Part shown: piece after piece, positions 1 to 8,435 of the stretch
Layout: every line of letters begins with the position of its first letter
Position numbering within the stretch: the first letter of the stretch is position 1
Assembly: GCF_033242365.1 (NCBI RefSeq)
Contig: NZ_BTHK01000006.1
Coordinates: 103,037 to 167,036, forward strand
Direction of reading: 5' to 3'
Source: Lachnoanaerobaculum sanguinis
GTDB taxonomy: Bacteria > Bacillota > Clostridia > Lachnospirales > Lachnospiraceae
Length of the DNA stretch: 64,000 nucleotides
Notes under the pieces: model-generated
Seen by the model: the letters and a program-made list of their open reading frames with translations, nothing else
What the model was told of the DNA's origin: nothing
Database searches by the model: none
Position numbers and translations under genes: made by a program

Positions 1-1380
1 CTTAAGATCGATGAGGTAAACAATCTCGGTGCCGCAAGAATTCGTATACGTTCGCTTATCGCTGCACTGCGTGTAAGAGATAAAAAGAACTTTGAGAGAA
101 AAATACACTCTTCCGCTTATCACAGAAAAGTGTTTACCAAGGAGATGAAGGATGAGTATACAATTCTTTGTCCACAGATGTCTCCTATACATTTTGATCT
201 TTTGGAGCCTGCACTCAATGCCTTCGGCTACCATGTAGAGGTACTCCAAAATGATTCACGTTCCGCTATAGACTGCGGATTAAAGTATGTAAACAATGAT
301 GCCTGCTATCCTTCATTGATAGTTGTAGGACAGATAATGGAAGCATTGCTTTCAGGAAAATACGATCCGAATAAGACTGCCATTTTTATGAGTCAGACCG
401 GTGGCGGATGTAGAGCCAGCAATTATATCGGCTTTATCAGAAGAGCTCTTGAAAAAGTGGATATGGAACAGATCCCGGTAATCTCAGTAAATGCCAACGG
501 CATGGAGACAAATGAGGGCTTTAAGATGACTCCTGCAATGATCATCAAAGCAATGCAAGCTGTTGTATACGGCGATCTATTTATGAGAGTCTTGTATGCT
601 ACAAGGCCTTATGAGAAGGAAAAAGGCGCCGCCAACAGACTTCATAAAAAGTGGAGAAATCGTGTTATTGATTCACTTTCTGTAAGAAAGCCGAACTTCG
701 GTGAGTTTAAAAGAAATATAAGAGCTATTGTAAAGGATTTTGATAATCTTCCAAGACTCAATATCAAAAAGCCTAGAGTAGGTATTGTAGGAGAGATTCT
801 TGTTAAATTCTCTCCTCTTGCAAACAACCATATAGTTGATTTGCTTGAAAAAGAGGGTGCTGAGGCTGTAATGCCTGACCTTTTGGACTTTTTACTTTAC
901 AGTTTCTATAACAGTAACTTTAAAGCCGAGAACCTCGGTATGTCAAAAAAATCTGCATTTATGGCAAATGTAGGTATCAAGGTACTTGAGGCACTAAGAA
1001 GTGATGCAAGAAAGGCACTTGAAAAGAGTAAGCATTTCATCGCTCCTTCAAGAATAGATCATCTTGCAAATATGGCAAAGGACTATGTATCTGTCGGAAA
1101 TCAGACAGGTGAGGGTTGGTTCCTTACCGGAGAGATGCTTGAACTTATAGAGACCGGTACTCCAAATATTGTTTGTACACAGCCTTTCGGTTGTCTGCCA
1201 AACCATGTCGTGGGTAAAGGTGTTATAAAAGAGCTTCGCCGTTCACATCCTGAAGCAAATATCATAGCGGTAGACTATGATCCGGGTGCTTCGGAAGTAA
1301 ACCAGCTCAACAGAATTAAGCTGATGCTTGCAACAGCACAGAAGAATTTGAAAGAACAGAATAAGAAGGTTATATCATAA
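1..1380 (+). CDS. acyl-CoA dehydratase activase-related protein (C-terminal part; 5' end outside window)
   Basis: The reading frame is open from base 1, so the true start lies upstream; a GTG at 130 is internal. The 459 visible codons match the C-terminal portion of the large (about 1400-residue) DUF2229/2-hydroxyglutaryl-CoA dehydratase-type proteins, which join an ATP-dependent activase (BadF/HgdC-like) region to a dehydratase D-subunit-like region. Cysteines typical of the D-like part are seen in DACYPS, TGGGCRASNY and PFGCLPNHV; in the family such cysteines bind an iron-sulfur cluster. The family is common in Clostridia, but the exact substrate of these stand-alone fusions is unknown. An intrinsic terminator follows directly. 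The family call is firm; activity is not inferred. Confidence 0.85.
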   Translation, partial: LKIDEVNNLGAARIRIRSLIAALRVRDKKNFERKIHSSAYHRKVFTKEMKDEYTILCPQMSPIHFDLLEPALNAFGYHVEVLQNDSRSAIDCGLKYVNNDACYPSLIVVGQIMEALLSGKYDPNKTAIFMSQTGGGCRASNYIGFIRRALEKVDMEQIPVISVNANGMETNEGFKMTPAMIIKAMQAVVYGDLFMRVLYATRPYEKEKGAANRLHKKWRNRVIDSLSVRKPNFGEFKRNIRAIVKDFDNLPRLNIKKPRVGIVGEILVKFSPLANNHIVDLLEKEGAEAVMPDLLDFLLYSFYNSNFKAENLGMSKKSAFMANVGIKVLEALRSDARKALEKSKHFIAPSRIDHLANMAKDYVSVGNQTGEGWFLTGEMLELIETGTPNIVCTQPFGCLPNHVVGKGVIKELRRSHPEANIIAVDYDPGASEVNQLNRIKLMLATAQKNLKEQNKKVIS

Positions 1381-1385
1381 AATAA

Positions 1386-1426
1386 AGAAGAAGCTTCCGG
1401 ATATATATCTGTGGAGCTTCTTTTTT
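1386..1426 (+). terminator. intrinsic terminator of the activase-related gene
   Basis: A stem AAGAAGCTTCC / GGAGCTTCTT with one bulged base is followed by a run of six T, starting a few bases after the stop codon. Confidence 0.8.
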
Positions 1427-1472
1427 AAGAATAATTTTCGTAGTATTATAAACTTTTTATTTCCTTATTAAA

Positions 1473-3023
1473 TCAAATAAATTTTGAATTGCTCACATTT
1501 TTATAAACCACACTTGAAATAACAAGTAAAAAAATCGATGTCGCTTGCAAGATATATGTTATCATAAGCTTTAAAACTAAATAAAGAAAAATTGGAATAA
1601 TGAGTGCAACAATCCCTATAAGCCCGGATAGAATAACAGGCATACTCTGCTTTACTACTATCATCTCACTTTCCCACTCATAGTTGGGATATTTTTTATT
1701 TAAGGCAACTCCCGTCACTGTTATAAAAAGCGAATAACATATAGGAACAATGATCAGGTTAAATATTTGAATAAAGTTCATATCAAGCTTTAATATGAAT
1801 ACAAATACTGAAATTATATATCCGATCATATGGAGTGTAAGATTCAGTGCTATCTTTGAATTCAATATAGTCTTTACCCTGGCAGGAGAACTTTGTAAAA
1901 TCCAAATGTTTTTTCCTTCTAAAGATATGGCTGAAGCTGCCGGACAACTGATAACCAACATAGCCGCAATAAAAAGCGGAGACAGATTTGAAAAATATTC
2001 ATTTACATTTTCAATTCCCAAATACCCTCCAATTTGTTCCACAGAATTAAACAACAAAAATATACTGAAAACACATAAAAGTATCACTCCAAACCCTGCA
2101 TTCAACATCTCCATATAAGAGTTTAAAAATCGACCCAGTTCTTTTTTATATAGGGCAACAAATAACGATTTTCTATTATATGTTTCTTTGTTGTCGACAT
2201 ATCCGGGTGTTCTTTTCGCAAGAGTATTAAGCAGTCTATACTTCACCGAAACAATTTTTATAAATATATAAAAAACTGCCGTTGAAAGAAAAATAAAACC
2301 TCCTTCTCCAATGTACATAGGGAAATTATAATATTGCATAAACAGCTTAGATATCGGATACAGTCCTGTGATTTGCTTGGCAAGTATAATGCCGATGCTG
2401 TTTTCATTACCCATGGCTGTTACTGCAATATATCCTATTGCACCTATCATTGCAAATGAAAAAATCAGAGCAACAATATTTTTTCTTTTAAAAAAGGATG
2501 AGGCAACAACGATAATTATTCCCATACATAACGCTATGCACATAGGTATCAACGGCACAAACAATATAGAAAGAAAAAACAGAATAATATCAACTGCCCC
2601 TAAGCTTTCACTCCCTACCCAAACAATTCCTCCGGGAAGCATAAACATCAAACCTATAAAAAAGTTCAATAAATACATAAACATGAATTTACTGCTTATG
2701 ATATCTGAGTTTTTCACCGGCAAAGATAAGAGTGCTTCCATATCACGGCTGCCAAATAAAATCCCGTTAGAATAAAATATTGTCAAAAATAATATAGCAA
2801 AACTTGATACCGCCAAAATATATGCAGGTATCAATTCCTGTTGCCCTACCTGCACCAGCGTTTTGGCTATCATGATATTATATATACAGGAAAATACAAA
2901 AAGCACAGTTATTCCAAAGCTTGTAATACTACCGGAGCTTTTATTATTTTTCGAATATCTGATTTCGTTTATTGGAAAGAAATTATATATTTGCACTCTA
3001 ATAAGTATCCACAATTCTTTCAT
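1473..3023 (-). CDS. ABC-2 type exporter permease
   Basis: A 516-residue, strongly hydrophobic protein with about twelve predicted membrane segments and few motifs, as in the large ABC-2 permeases of Firmicutes exporters. It is the last gene of tetR, ATPase, permease, all on the minus strand. Its start overlaps the end of the ATPase gene by 26 bases, which suggests translational coupling and a two-gene transporter. Substrate cannot be read from the sequence; exporters with a TetR gene often move hydrophobic drugs, peptides or lipids. Confidence 0.8.
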   Translation of the reverse strand: MKELWILIRVQIYNFFPINEIRYSKNNKSSGSITSFGITVLFVFSCIYNIMIAKTLVQVGQQELIPAYILAVSSFAILFLTIFYSNGILFGSRDMEALLSLPVKNSDIISSKFMFMYLLNFFIGLMFMLPGGIVWVGSESLGAVDIILFFLSILFVPLIPMCIALCMGIIIVVASSFFKRKNIVALIFSFAMIGAIGYIAVTAMGNENSIGIILAKQITGLYPISKLFMQYYNFPMYIGEGGFIFLSTAVFYIFIKIVSVKYRLLNTLAKRTPGYVDNKETYNRKSLFVALYKKELGRFLNSYMEMLNAGFGVILLCVFSIFLLFNSVEQIGGYLGIENVNEYFSNLSPLFIAAMLVISCPAASAISLEGKNIWILQSSPARVKTILNSKIALNLTLHMIGYIISVFVFILKLDMNFIQIFNLIIVPICYSLFITVTGVALNKKYPNYEWESEMIVVKQSMPVILSGLIGIVALIIPIFLYLVLKLMITYILQATSIFLLVISSVVYKNVSNSKFI

Positions 3024-3726
3024 TATCCTCTACCTCCATAAAAAAAGCTTCCAAGGATTTATCTCCTTTTACATCTCCTATATTACCGCTTGCTATTAAC
3101 TTCCCGTTTTTTATAATTGCAATCTTATTACATAATTTTTCTGCAACTTCCAATACATGTGTTGAAAAGAAAACAGCCCCACCGTTTGACACACATTCAT
3201 GCATTATCCTCTTCAAACAAAAAGTCGCCTTCGGATCGAGTCCAACAAAAGGTTCGTCCAAGATAAACAGCTTCGGATCATGTACCAGTGCTGAAATAAT
3301 TGCAGTTCGCTGTTTCATACCATGTGAATACGAAGATATTAATCCTGAAAGATGCTTTGTCATCTCAAATAATTCACTGTACTTTTGAATTCTTTCTTTA
3401 CGTATTCCAGTAGTAACTTCAAACAAGTCAGCAATAAAATTTATATACTGAAACCCTGTCAAATGTTCATAAAGATCAGGATTATCCGGAATATATGCCA
3501 TCATTTTTTTGCAGATCACAGGTTGTGATTTAATTGAATGCCCGCCAACGGTTATACTTCCATCTTCAAAGTCATGAATACCGACTACAGCTTTTATTGT
3601 TGTAGTTTTTCCGGCTCCGTTTGCTCCGATAAAACCATAAATATCCCCTGACTGTACTGAAATTGACAGGTTATCAACTACCTTTTTGTTTCCATAAAAT
3701 TTACTGAAATTCTTTATTTCCAACAT
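2998..3726 (-). CDS. ABC transporter ATP-binding protein (exporter type)
   Basis: A 242-residue nucleotide-binding subunit. Walker A GANGAGKTT lies near residues 34-42, the signature motif appears as SYSHGMKQR, and Walker B as LFILDEPFVGLD. A histidine switch is in FFSTHVLE. It should power the overlapping ABC-2 permease. The ATG follows AAGGAGA. A 13-base palindrome at 3740-3752 lies just upstream of the start and also occurs in the tetR promoter, so the transporter is probably repressed by the neighbouring TetR protein. Confidence 0.9.
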   Translation of the reverse strand: MLEIKNFSKFYGNKKVVDNLSISVQSGDIYGFIGANGAGKTTTIKAVVGIHDFEDGSITVGGHSIKSQPVICKKMMAYIPDNPDLYEHLTGFQYINFIADLFEVTTGIRKERIQKYSELFEMTKHLSGLISSYSHGMKQRTAIISALVHDPKLFILDEPFVGLDPKATFCLKRIMHECVSNGGAVFFSTHVLEVAEKLCNKIAIIKNGKLIASGNIGDVKGDKSLEAFFMEVEDNERIVDTY

Positions 3727-3739
3727 AATTCTCCTTTAT

Positions 3740-3752
3740 TGACAAATTGTCA
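3740..3752 (-). promoter_or_regulatory. predicted TetR operator 1 (exporter genes)
   Basis: Perfect palindrome TGACAA-A-TTGTCA, 14 bases before the ATPase start codon. The minus-strand context TAACTGACAAnTTGTCAAT is shared with the copy in the tetR promoter at 4461-4473. Confidence 0.65.
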
Positions 3753-3770
3753 GTTATTCTTTTAAATAAT

Positions 3771-3801
3771 ACCGATAGCTTGTTTGGTATCAGCTATCGG
3801 T
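3771..3801 (-). terminator. hairpin between tetR and exporter genes
   Basis: Ten-base perfect arms ACCGATAGCT / AGCTATCGGT with an 11-base loop, just after the tetR stop codon. The minus-strand tail ATTATTT is only moderately T-rich, so this may be a partial terminator. Confidence 0.5.
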
Positions 3802-3806
3802 TATTT

Positions 3807-4424
3807 TTAATCTTCAAAGAGCTTTTTTGCATTTAAGCTTTGTTCAAGCATTGTCTTAAATGCATTTAAGTAATTATTGACAGGTTCTTTTTTTGAATAT
3901 TTTATGCTCATGTTATTTGATACAAAAACATATGCCGTCATAAGAAACTCTGCCGTTTCTGTCGGATATTTTACAGAAAAATTCTTTTCTTCTATCCCTT
4001 GATTTATAATTTTTTCAAAATATACTGTAAGCTTTTCAACAAGCTTATGGGATAAATTGTCTATCATGTATTGATTTTCTTTAAGTTCAACTGTTTTTTG
4101 CAGTACCGTATCCTCTACAGTAATATTTTGTGAAGATATAATTGTGATATCTATAAAAGACCTGATTTTTTCTATAGCGGATTTATCTTCATCATAGACG
4201 ATACTGTAAATATCTTTCAACAATCTCTCTGAATATCTTTCTACAAGACAATATAAAATATCCTCCTTATTTTTGAAATGATAATATAATAATCCTCTTG
4301 ATATATTTACTTTATCGACTATATCCTGAGTTGTTGTATTGGTATACCCCTTCTCCATAAAAAGTATCATTGCAGCATCCATAATCTCGGTGCGCCGTAT
4401 TTCAGGTTCTTTCACATCTCTCAT
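3807..4424 (-). CDS. TetR/AcrR family transcriptional regulator
   Basis: A 205-residue regulator. The N-terminal helix-turn-helix is classic TetR: RRTEIMDAAMILFMEKGY then TTQDIVDKVNISRGLLYYHF. The C-terminal helical domain would bind ligand. The start is placed at ATG 4424 because GGAGGT lies six bases upstream; a longer frame to 4466 would run into the promoter. A promoter (TTGACA, 17 bases, TATCAT on the minus strand) overlaps the palindrome at 4461-4473, fitting autorepression. The same palindrome precedes the downstream exporter genes, so the regulator most likely controls both. Confidence 0.9.
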   Translation of the reverse strand: MRDVKEPEIRRTEIMDAAMILFMEKGYTNTTTQDIVDKVNISRGLLYYHFKNKEDILYCLVERYSERLLKDIYSIVYDEDKSAIEKIRSFIDITIISSQNITVEDTVLQKTVELKENQYMIDNLSHKLVEKLTVYFEKIINQGIEEKNFSVKYPTETAEFLMTAYVFVSNNMSIKYSKKEPVNNYLNAFKTMLEQSLNAKKLFED

Positions 4425-4445
4425 TTTATACCTCCGCTCAGTCAT

Positions 4446-4474
4446 ATGATATACTTTAACTGACAAGTTGTCAA
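4446..4474 (-). promoter_or_regulatory. tetR promoter with TetR operator 2
   Basis: Minus strand -35 TTGACA (4469-4474), 17-base spacer, -10 TATCAT (4446-4451). The palindrome TGACAA-G-TTGTCA at 4461-4473 covers the -35 and part of the spacer. Confidence 0.65.
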
Positions 4475-4493
4475 TCAGTTTTTGTGTATCTCA

Positions 4494-4546
4494 ATGCAAA
4501 ATACCTGCAAAGTAGATATAATCTACAATGCAGGTAAGGGTATTTT
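4494..4546. repeat. hairpin element A flanking ATPase relic
   Basis: A palindromic unit that begins ATGCAAAATACC and ends AAGGGTATTTT. Its core is ACCTGCA-AA-GTAGAT-ATA-ATCTAC-AA-TGCAGGT (4503-4535). The two ends resemble those of the hairpin at 4915-4964. It may simply be a terminator for the relic. Confidence 0.45.
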
Positions 4547-4795
4547 GTCATCCATATTATCAGCCCTTTTCGCAGTAAATCGTTTGAAAACTGCCATATA
4601 TCGTGAGTAGTAAAGATAAGTTGAGCATTCATGGTATTTATCTCTTCAGATAAAAAAGTAAGTATTATATTACGCACAAGTAACGGATGCAATCTTGCAT
4701 TAAGTTCGTCTACAAAAAGTGTTCCACCATTATCTAAAACTTCTTTTATAGACGGGTATAGTGCAAACATCTTCAAAGTACCGCACTATATCTTT
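4547..4795 (-). pseudogene. relic of an AAA family ATPase (C-terminal fragment)
   Basis: About 80 codons are recognisable as the end of an AAA15/AAA_21-type, Abi-linked ATPase: GTLKMFALYPSIKEVL, then a Walker B region LFVDELNARLHPLLV, then AQLIFTTHDIWQFSNDLL with the switch histidine. An in-frame TAG stands just before CGTLKM, the Walker A half is absent, and after GLIIW the frame leaves the family pattern and runs into a hairpin. A 101-codon frame covers the fragment, but the missing P-loop makes it non-functional. It abuts the tetR promoter and lies next to abiE, so it looks like decayed defence-island material. Confidence 0.75.
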
Positions 4796-4914
4796 AAATT
4801 TGTAGTTCTGACCGATATATGCTATCAGCCAGATATGCTTAAAATAGAACTTGCACTTGGTAAAAAATATACTATCAGTTAATAAAAAATACTATTTTTT
4901 AGTTTCAAAACGAA

Positions 4915-4964
4915 ATGCAAATACCCTCCAAAGCCGCTAAAACACAGGGTTTGAAGGGTATTTT
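4915..4964. repeat. hairpin element B, related to element A
   Basis: Fifteen-base arms at 4921-4935 and 4947-4961 pair with two mismatches. Outer sequences ATGCAAATACC and AAGGGTATTTT resemble element A at 4494-4546. It could also act as a terminator beyond abiEii. Confidence 0.45.
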
Positions 4965-5041
4965 ATATTTCAAAACTGTCAAAGACAGGACCATATAAAA
5001 AATATCTCATTTTCAGGAACAATCTACAATATCGTTATTTT

Positions 5042-5881
5042 TTACTCAACCATTGTTCTTAATGTTCTCGTGCTTTCTATTACATCATACCATTCTAATG
5101 CACCTACGTAATAGTTGGTTTTTCGATAGTTCTTCCATTGCTGCTTCATCACTTCATCATCAGCAATCTTATTGATAACATCATCTATCGTCACAATCCG
5201 CTCAGTAGACTTTCGTCTCTTACATGTAGCATAAAATGCAGATTTCATTGTATCTCTGTCAATAGTCACTACATCTTGCTCAAGTAAAACATGTATATCA
5301 TAGAAATCTCTCATCCTTGTATTAGCTTCAGCTCTTACCATGATGGTTTCAAGTTTTTCTGCAAGAAGTGTCTCCAAATTATACGCCCAAAGATTAATTG
5401 ATCTGTCCTCAATAATAAGCGGTAACTTATATGCTACCGCCCTCGGCGTAATCTCATCACCTGTTGAGATATCGACCTTAATGGTCTGTTTTAACTTATC
5501 CATCGTACATTCTATCATAAAACGAATACCCTCATACTCGTGGCCTTCCATAATATCCTGTACCTTGGTTATATGAAAAATAACTCCGTCATCTACTTCA
5601 ATTGCTATTATTTCTTCCAAAATCTTCTGTGCTGACCTCTTATTTAAAGGAAGTGATTTTACTGTAGTATCTACATCCATAGTTGAACGCATATCCACAC
5701 CTACCAGAGAAGATACTAAAAGACCACCTTTCAACACAAAATTGTCTCTGTATTGTGACAAAGAAACTCTTTCCAGAAATCGCTCCATCAAATATATTCT
5801 TAGCATTATCTGCGATTTGTCACTATCACCACCTGTTTTATTTTTTATCTTTGCCTTTACAGCTGTAGCATTTTTAATCAT
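5042..5881 (-). CDS. abiEii: AbiEii-type nucleotidyltransferase toxin
   Basis: A 279-residue protein of the AbiEii/AbiGii toxin family (DUF1814). The DNA polymerase beta-like fold is visible: VLKGGLLVSS near residues 48-57, RSTMDVDTTVKSL near 65-77 with the metal-binding aspartates, and a later conserved stretch LLAEKLETIMVRAEANTRMRDFYDIH holding the family lysine, arginine and aspartate residues. Family members inhibit growth by nucleotidyl transfer, reported for some homologues on tRNA. The ATG overlaps the abiEi stop by four bases (ATGA), as in type IV toxin-antitoxin operons. No frame damage is seen. Confidence 0.88.
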   Translation of the reverse strand: MIKNATAVKAKIKNKTGGDSDKSQIMLRIYLMERFLERVSLSQYRDNFVLKGGLLVSSLVGVDMRSTMDVDTTVKSLPLNKRSAQKILEEIIAIEVDDGVIFHITKVQDIMEGHEYEGIRFMIECTMDKLKQTIKVDISTGDEITPRAVAYKLPLIIEDRSINLWAYNLETLLAEKLETIMVRAEANTRMRDFYDIHVLLEQDVVTIDRDTMKSAFYATCKRRKSTERIVTIDDVINKIADDEVMKQQWKNYRKTNYYVGALEWYDVIESTRTLRTMVE

Positions 5882-6471
5882 AACAATACCTCTGTATATT
5901 GTCTCACCTTATCTAAGACCCCCATAATACCTGCATATTCCATGAGATTATGAATATTTTTTTCACTATCTGAAAAATATGATGTCAAAGCCTTTTGAAA
6001 TACTTGAATATCCATTCTTTTTTTATTTTTGATAATATCACATATACAACGCTCTTTGTCGTAGATTCTCACAGTATTACCGGTAAAAGTCTGCGCCTTT
6101 GTCAATCCCAGCTCTAACCATTCCTGTCTTACCGTATGTACTACAACACCGATATCTTTTAGATGTTTCGCATTATAACCTCGTCCAACAGTAATTACAG
6201 GTGAAAAAGGCTCTCTGTCGGAAAGATTATGAATATACAGGGCCGTTTCATGGGAAAAAACAACTTTTCTATTCCTTAGCTGAATCGAATACAGTCTGTC
6301 TTCCCATGCATCTGGTGAAATGTATATACCGGGTGCAATCTTTTCCATTTCATTCTTACGGACATAATCCAAAACAGAATACTTTGACAATCCTTCATTT
6401 TGAGCTTCAACCAGTCTGATATAACCGTTCTGTTCTTCAAGTAACCTATCAATAATATTTCTTTCATCCAT
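5878..6471 (-). CDS. abiEi: AbiEi-type antitoxin / transcriptional repressor
   Basis: A 197-residue AbiEi-family protein. The N-terminal part is a winged-helix region (MDERNIIDRLLEEQNGYI then KYSVLDYVRKNEMEKIAPGIYI), followed by the family block VFSHETALYIHNLSDREP and the C-terminal antitoxin domain. The start is set at ATG 6471: a longer frame to 6570 would translate the promoter and the upstream oppA terminator. Known AbiEi proteins bind inverted repeats in their own promoter. A perfect 11-base inverted repeat occurs here on either side of the -10, which supports autorepression. It is co-transcribed with abiEii. Confidence 0.88.
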   Translation of the reverse strand: MDERNIIDRLLEEQNGYIRLVEAQNEGLSKYSVLDYVRKNEMEKIAPGIYISPDAWEDRLYSIQLRNRKVVFSHETALYIHNLSDREPFSPVITVGRGYNAKHLKDIGVVVHTVRQEWLELGLTKAQTFTGNTVRIYDKERCICDIIKNKKRMDIQVFQKALTSYFSDSEKNIHNLMEYAGIMGVLDKVRQYTEVLL

Positions 6472-6483
6472 ATTCTCAAACCC

Positions 6484-6522
6484 TTTCGCTACAATTTTAA
6501 TTTTTTGTAGCGAAAAAGTCAA
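6484..6522 (-). promoter_or_regulatory. abiE promoter with inverted-repeat operator
   Basis: Minus strand -35 TTGACT (6517-6522), 17-base spacer, -10 TAAAAT (6494-6499). Perfect arms TTTCGCTACAA (6484-6494) and TTGTAGCGAAA (6505-6515) are 21 bases apart centre to centre, two helical turns. One covers the spacer and the other starts at the -10. Confidence 0.75.
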
Positions 6523-6530
6523 TATAAATA

Positions 6531-6566
6531 TAAAAAAGCAGAAACCCCAATCTATGAAGTTTCTGC
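6531..6566 (-). terminator. intrinsic terminator after third oppA
   Basis: Stem GCAGAAAC / GTTTCTGC (6538-6545, 6559-6566) followed on the minus strand by six T. Confidence 0.8.
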
Positions 6567-6591
6567 CCAAATTTAATATTATACTGTTATC

Positions 6592-8280
6592 TTACTCAGC
6601 TATATCCGCATATTCAAAGTGCCAGAAGCCGTCAGGTGAATGCCAGCTGCCTGTTATCTTATCGCTCTGAAGATAGAAATCATTGTAATAAAGAAGCGGA
6701 ACCATAGCTGTATCCTTCATTATAAAGTCTTCAGCCTGATGTAAGTATCCGAATCTTGTCTGTGGATCTTTCTCTGTAGCCGCCTTGCTCATAAGAGCAT
6801 CAAACTCCGGATTGCTGTACTTGGCATTGTTGTTTCCGTTTCCGGTTAATGCAAGCTCCAAGATATTTGAAGGGTCATTATAATCCATTACCCAACCGTC
6901 TCTTGCTATCTGATAGTTACCCGATCTTCTCTGTGGTGTAAATGACTTCCACTCAACGATATTTACCTGTACCTTAAGACCAAGCTCACCCCATGCCTGC
7001 TGTAAATACTCGGCAATCTTCTTGTGATAACTTGCATCATTGGTTGAGTAAACCATCTCAGGTAAACCGACACCGTTCTCATATCCTGCTTCTTTTAAAA
7101 GCTCTTTAGCCTTTGCAAGATTACCTGCATGATCATCAATATTTATATAAGCTGATTTATCTGTTATATTATCCTGCCATGCTGTGCCGTTCCAGTCTGT
7201 TACACCTTCACTTACAAAGCCGCTTGCAGGAGTATATGTACCTGCTGTAATTGTCTCTGAAATATATTTTCTGTCTAAAGCAAGTGAAAGCGCCTCTCTT
7301 ACTTTAGGATCCTTGAACTCATCTAAGGTAGTATTTAAATCAAGATAGTATGTTCCAAGTATAGGATCTATATGGAAATCCGATCTATCCTTTAATGTTG
7401 TAATCTCCTGTGTAGGAACATCCTTAATCATTAAAGCATCACCTGATTCATATGCACTGAATGTCGCATTCTGATCCTGCATAAGAAGACATTTGATACC
7501 GTCAAGCTTTATGGAATCCGCATCCCAATAGTTCTCGTTTTTCTCAAACATAAGGTAACTTCCGGGTTCCCATCCTGTAAGCTTGAAAGGACCTGTTGAG
7601 ATATATGTCTTAGGATCGATACTCCAACCGTCAGGATTTGCCTCTACTACATCCTTCTTTACAGGTGAAAGAGAAACAAATGCGGCAAGCTTATCAAAGT
7701 ATGGTGTAGGCTTTGCCATATGTACAATCAAAGTCTTATCATCCGGTGCCTCTACTTTTAACTTTGTAGGATCCGGATCTACTGTGGTATTGCCGTCACC
7801 GTCAGGTCTTCCGATAGCATCGTCATAGCCTTCTACCATTCCGAGTACGGTCTGTGCATAAGGTGCGGCAACACTCGGATCAACCAATCTCTGCCAACTG
7901 TATACAAAATCATCAGCTGTAAGAGCTGAACCGTCAGACCACTTTAAGCCGTCTCTTAAGTGGAATGTCCATGTAAGCTGATCATCACTTACTTCATACT
8001 TCTCGGCAAGTCCCGGTACAACTTTTCCGTCTTTGTCCATCTTTAAAAGATTGTCAAAAGCAAACAATATATAGTTTGCTCCGTCTACGGCAGAGTTGAG
8101 CGCAGGGTCAATTGACTCTACATCAGGTCCGAGCTGAATTGTAAGTATCTTCTTACCTGCAGCTGTTTGTGTAGTATCACCACTTTTTGTACCTTCACCG
8201 CCTGATTTTGAACCGCCACAACCTGACAGGGCCATTGCACCGGCTATTGCCAATGCGGCAACAATAAATCTTTTTTTCAT
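6592..8280 (-). CDS. oppA: oligopeptide ABC transporter substrate-binding lipoprotein (copy 3)
   Basis: A 562-residue SBP_bac_5 family lipoprotein. The signal peptide MKKRFIVAALAIAGAMALSG ends in lipobox LSGC. Family hallmarks are DVESIDPALN, LTWTFHLRDGLKWSDG and GNYQIARDGWVMDYNDPSN. Start is ATG 8280 with AAGGAGG upstream; an ATG at 8295 overlaps that ribosome site. It is the third tandem copy, all ending HFEYADIAE. A terminator separates it from copy 2, and it has its own promoter with a long inverted repeat, so it can be expressed apart from the importer genes. It should deliver peptides to OppBCDF; distinct ligand preference is inferred only. Confidence 0.93.
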   Translation of the reverse strand: MKKRFIVAALAIAGAMALSGCGGSKSGGEGTKSGDTTQTAAGKKILTIQLGPDVESIDPALNSAVDGANYILFAFDNLLKMDKDGKVVPGLAEKYEVSDDQLTWTFHLRDGLKWSDGSALTADDFVYSWQRLVDPSVAAPYAQTVLGMVEGYDDAIGRPDGDGNTTVDPDPTKLKVEAPDDKTLIVHMAKPTPYFDKLAAFVSLSPVKKDVVEANPDGWSIDPKTYISTGPFKLTGWEPGSYLMFEKNENYWDADSIKLDGIKCLLMQDQNATFSAYESGDALMIKDVPTQEITTLKDRSDFHIDPILGTYYLDLNTTLDEFKDPKVREALSLALDRKYISETITAGTYTPASGFVSEGVTDWNGTAWQDNITDKSAYINIDDHAGNLAKAKELLKEAGYENGVGLPEMVYSTNDASYHKKIAEYLQQAWGELGLKVQVNIVEWKSFTPQRRSGNYQIARDGWVMDYNDPSNILELALTGNGNNNAKYSNPEFDALMSKAATEKDPQTRFGYLHQAEDFIMKDTAMVPLLYYNDFYLQSDKITGSWHSPDGFWHFEYADIAE

Positions 8281-8304
8281 TAATTCCTCCTTCATTTTTA
8301 ACTT

Positions 8305-8351
8305 TATTCAATTATGTGAATAAATATACCATAATTGAATATCTTTGTCTA
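8305..8351 (-). promoter_or_regulatory. promoter of third oppA with 12-base inverted repeat
   Basis: Minus strand -35 TAGACA (8346-8351), 17-base spacer, -10 TATATT (8323-8328). Arms TATTCAATTATG (8305-8316) and CATAATTGAATA (8330-8341) are a perfect inverted repeat with the -10 in the 13-base gap, as expected of a DNA operator. Confidence 0.7.
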
Positions 8352-8435
8352 CCCTTTAAATTAAATAAATAATATCTTGACAAGTTAAAACATTAGAAAC
8401 TCAAATTTATGCATCAAAGATTATCAATATTTATA

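Noticed and set aside
1795..2775. Two plus-strand frames (107 and 135 codons) inside the ABC permease
   Set aside because: They are antisense to a complete membrane protein gene and have no ribosome sites.
4631..4882. 83-codon plus-strand frame over the ATPase relic
   Set aside because: It is the antisense of the relic, whose minus-strand reading shows clear Walker B and switch motifs.
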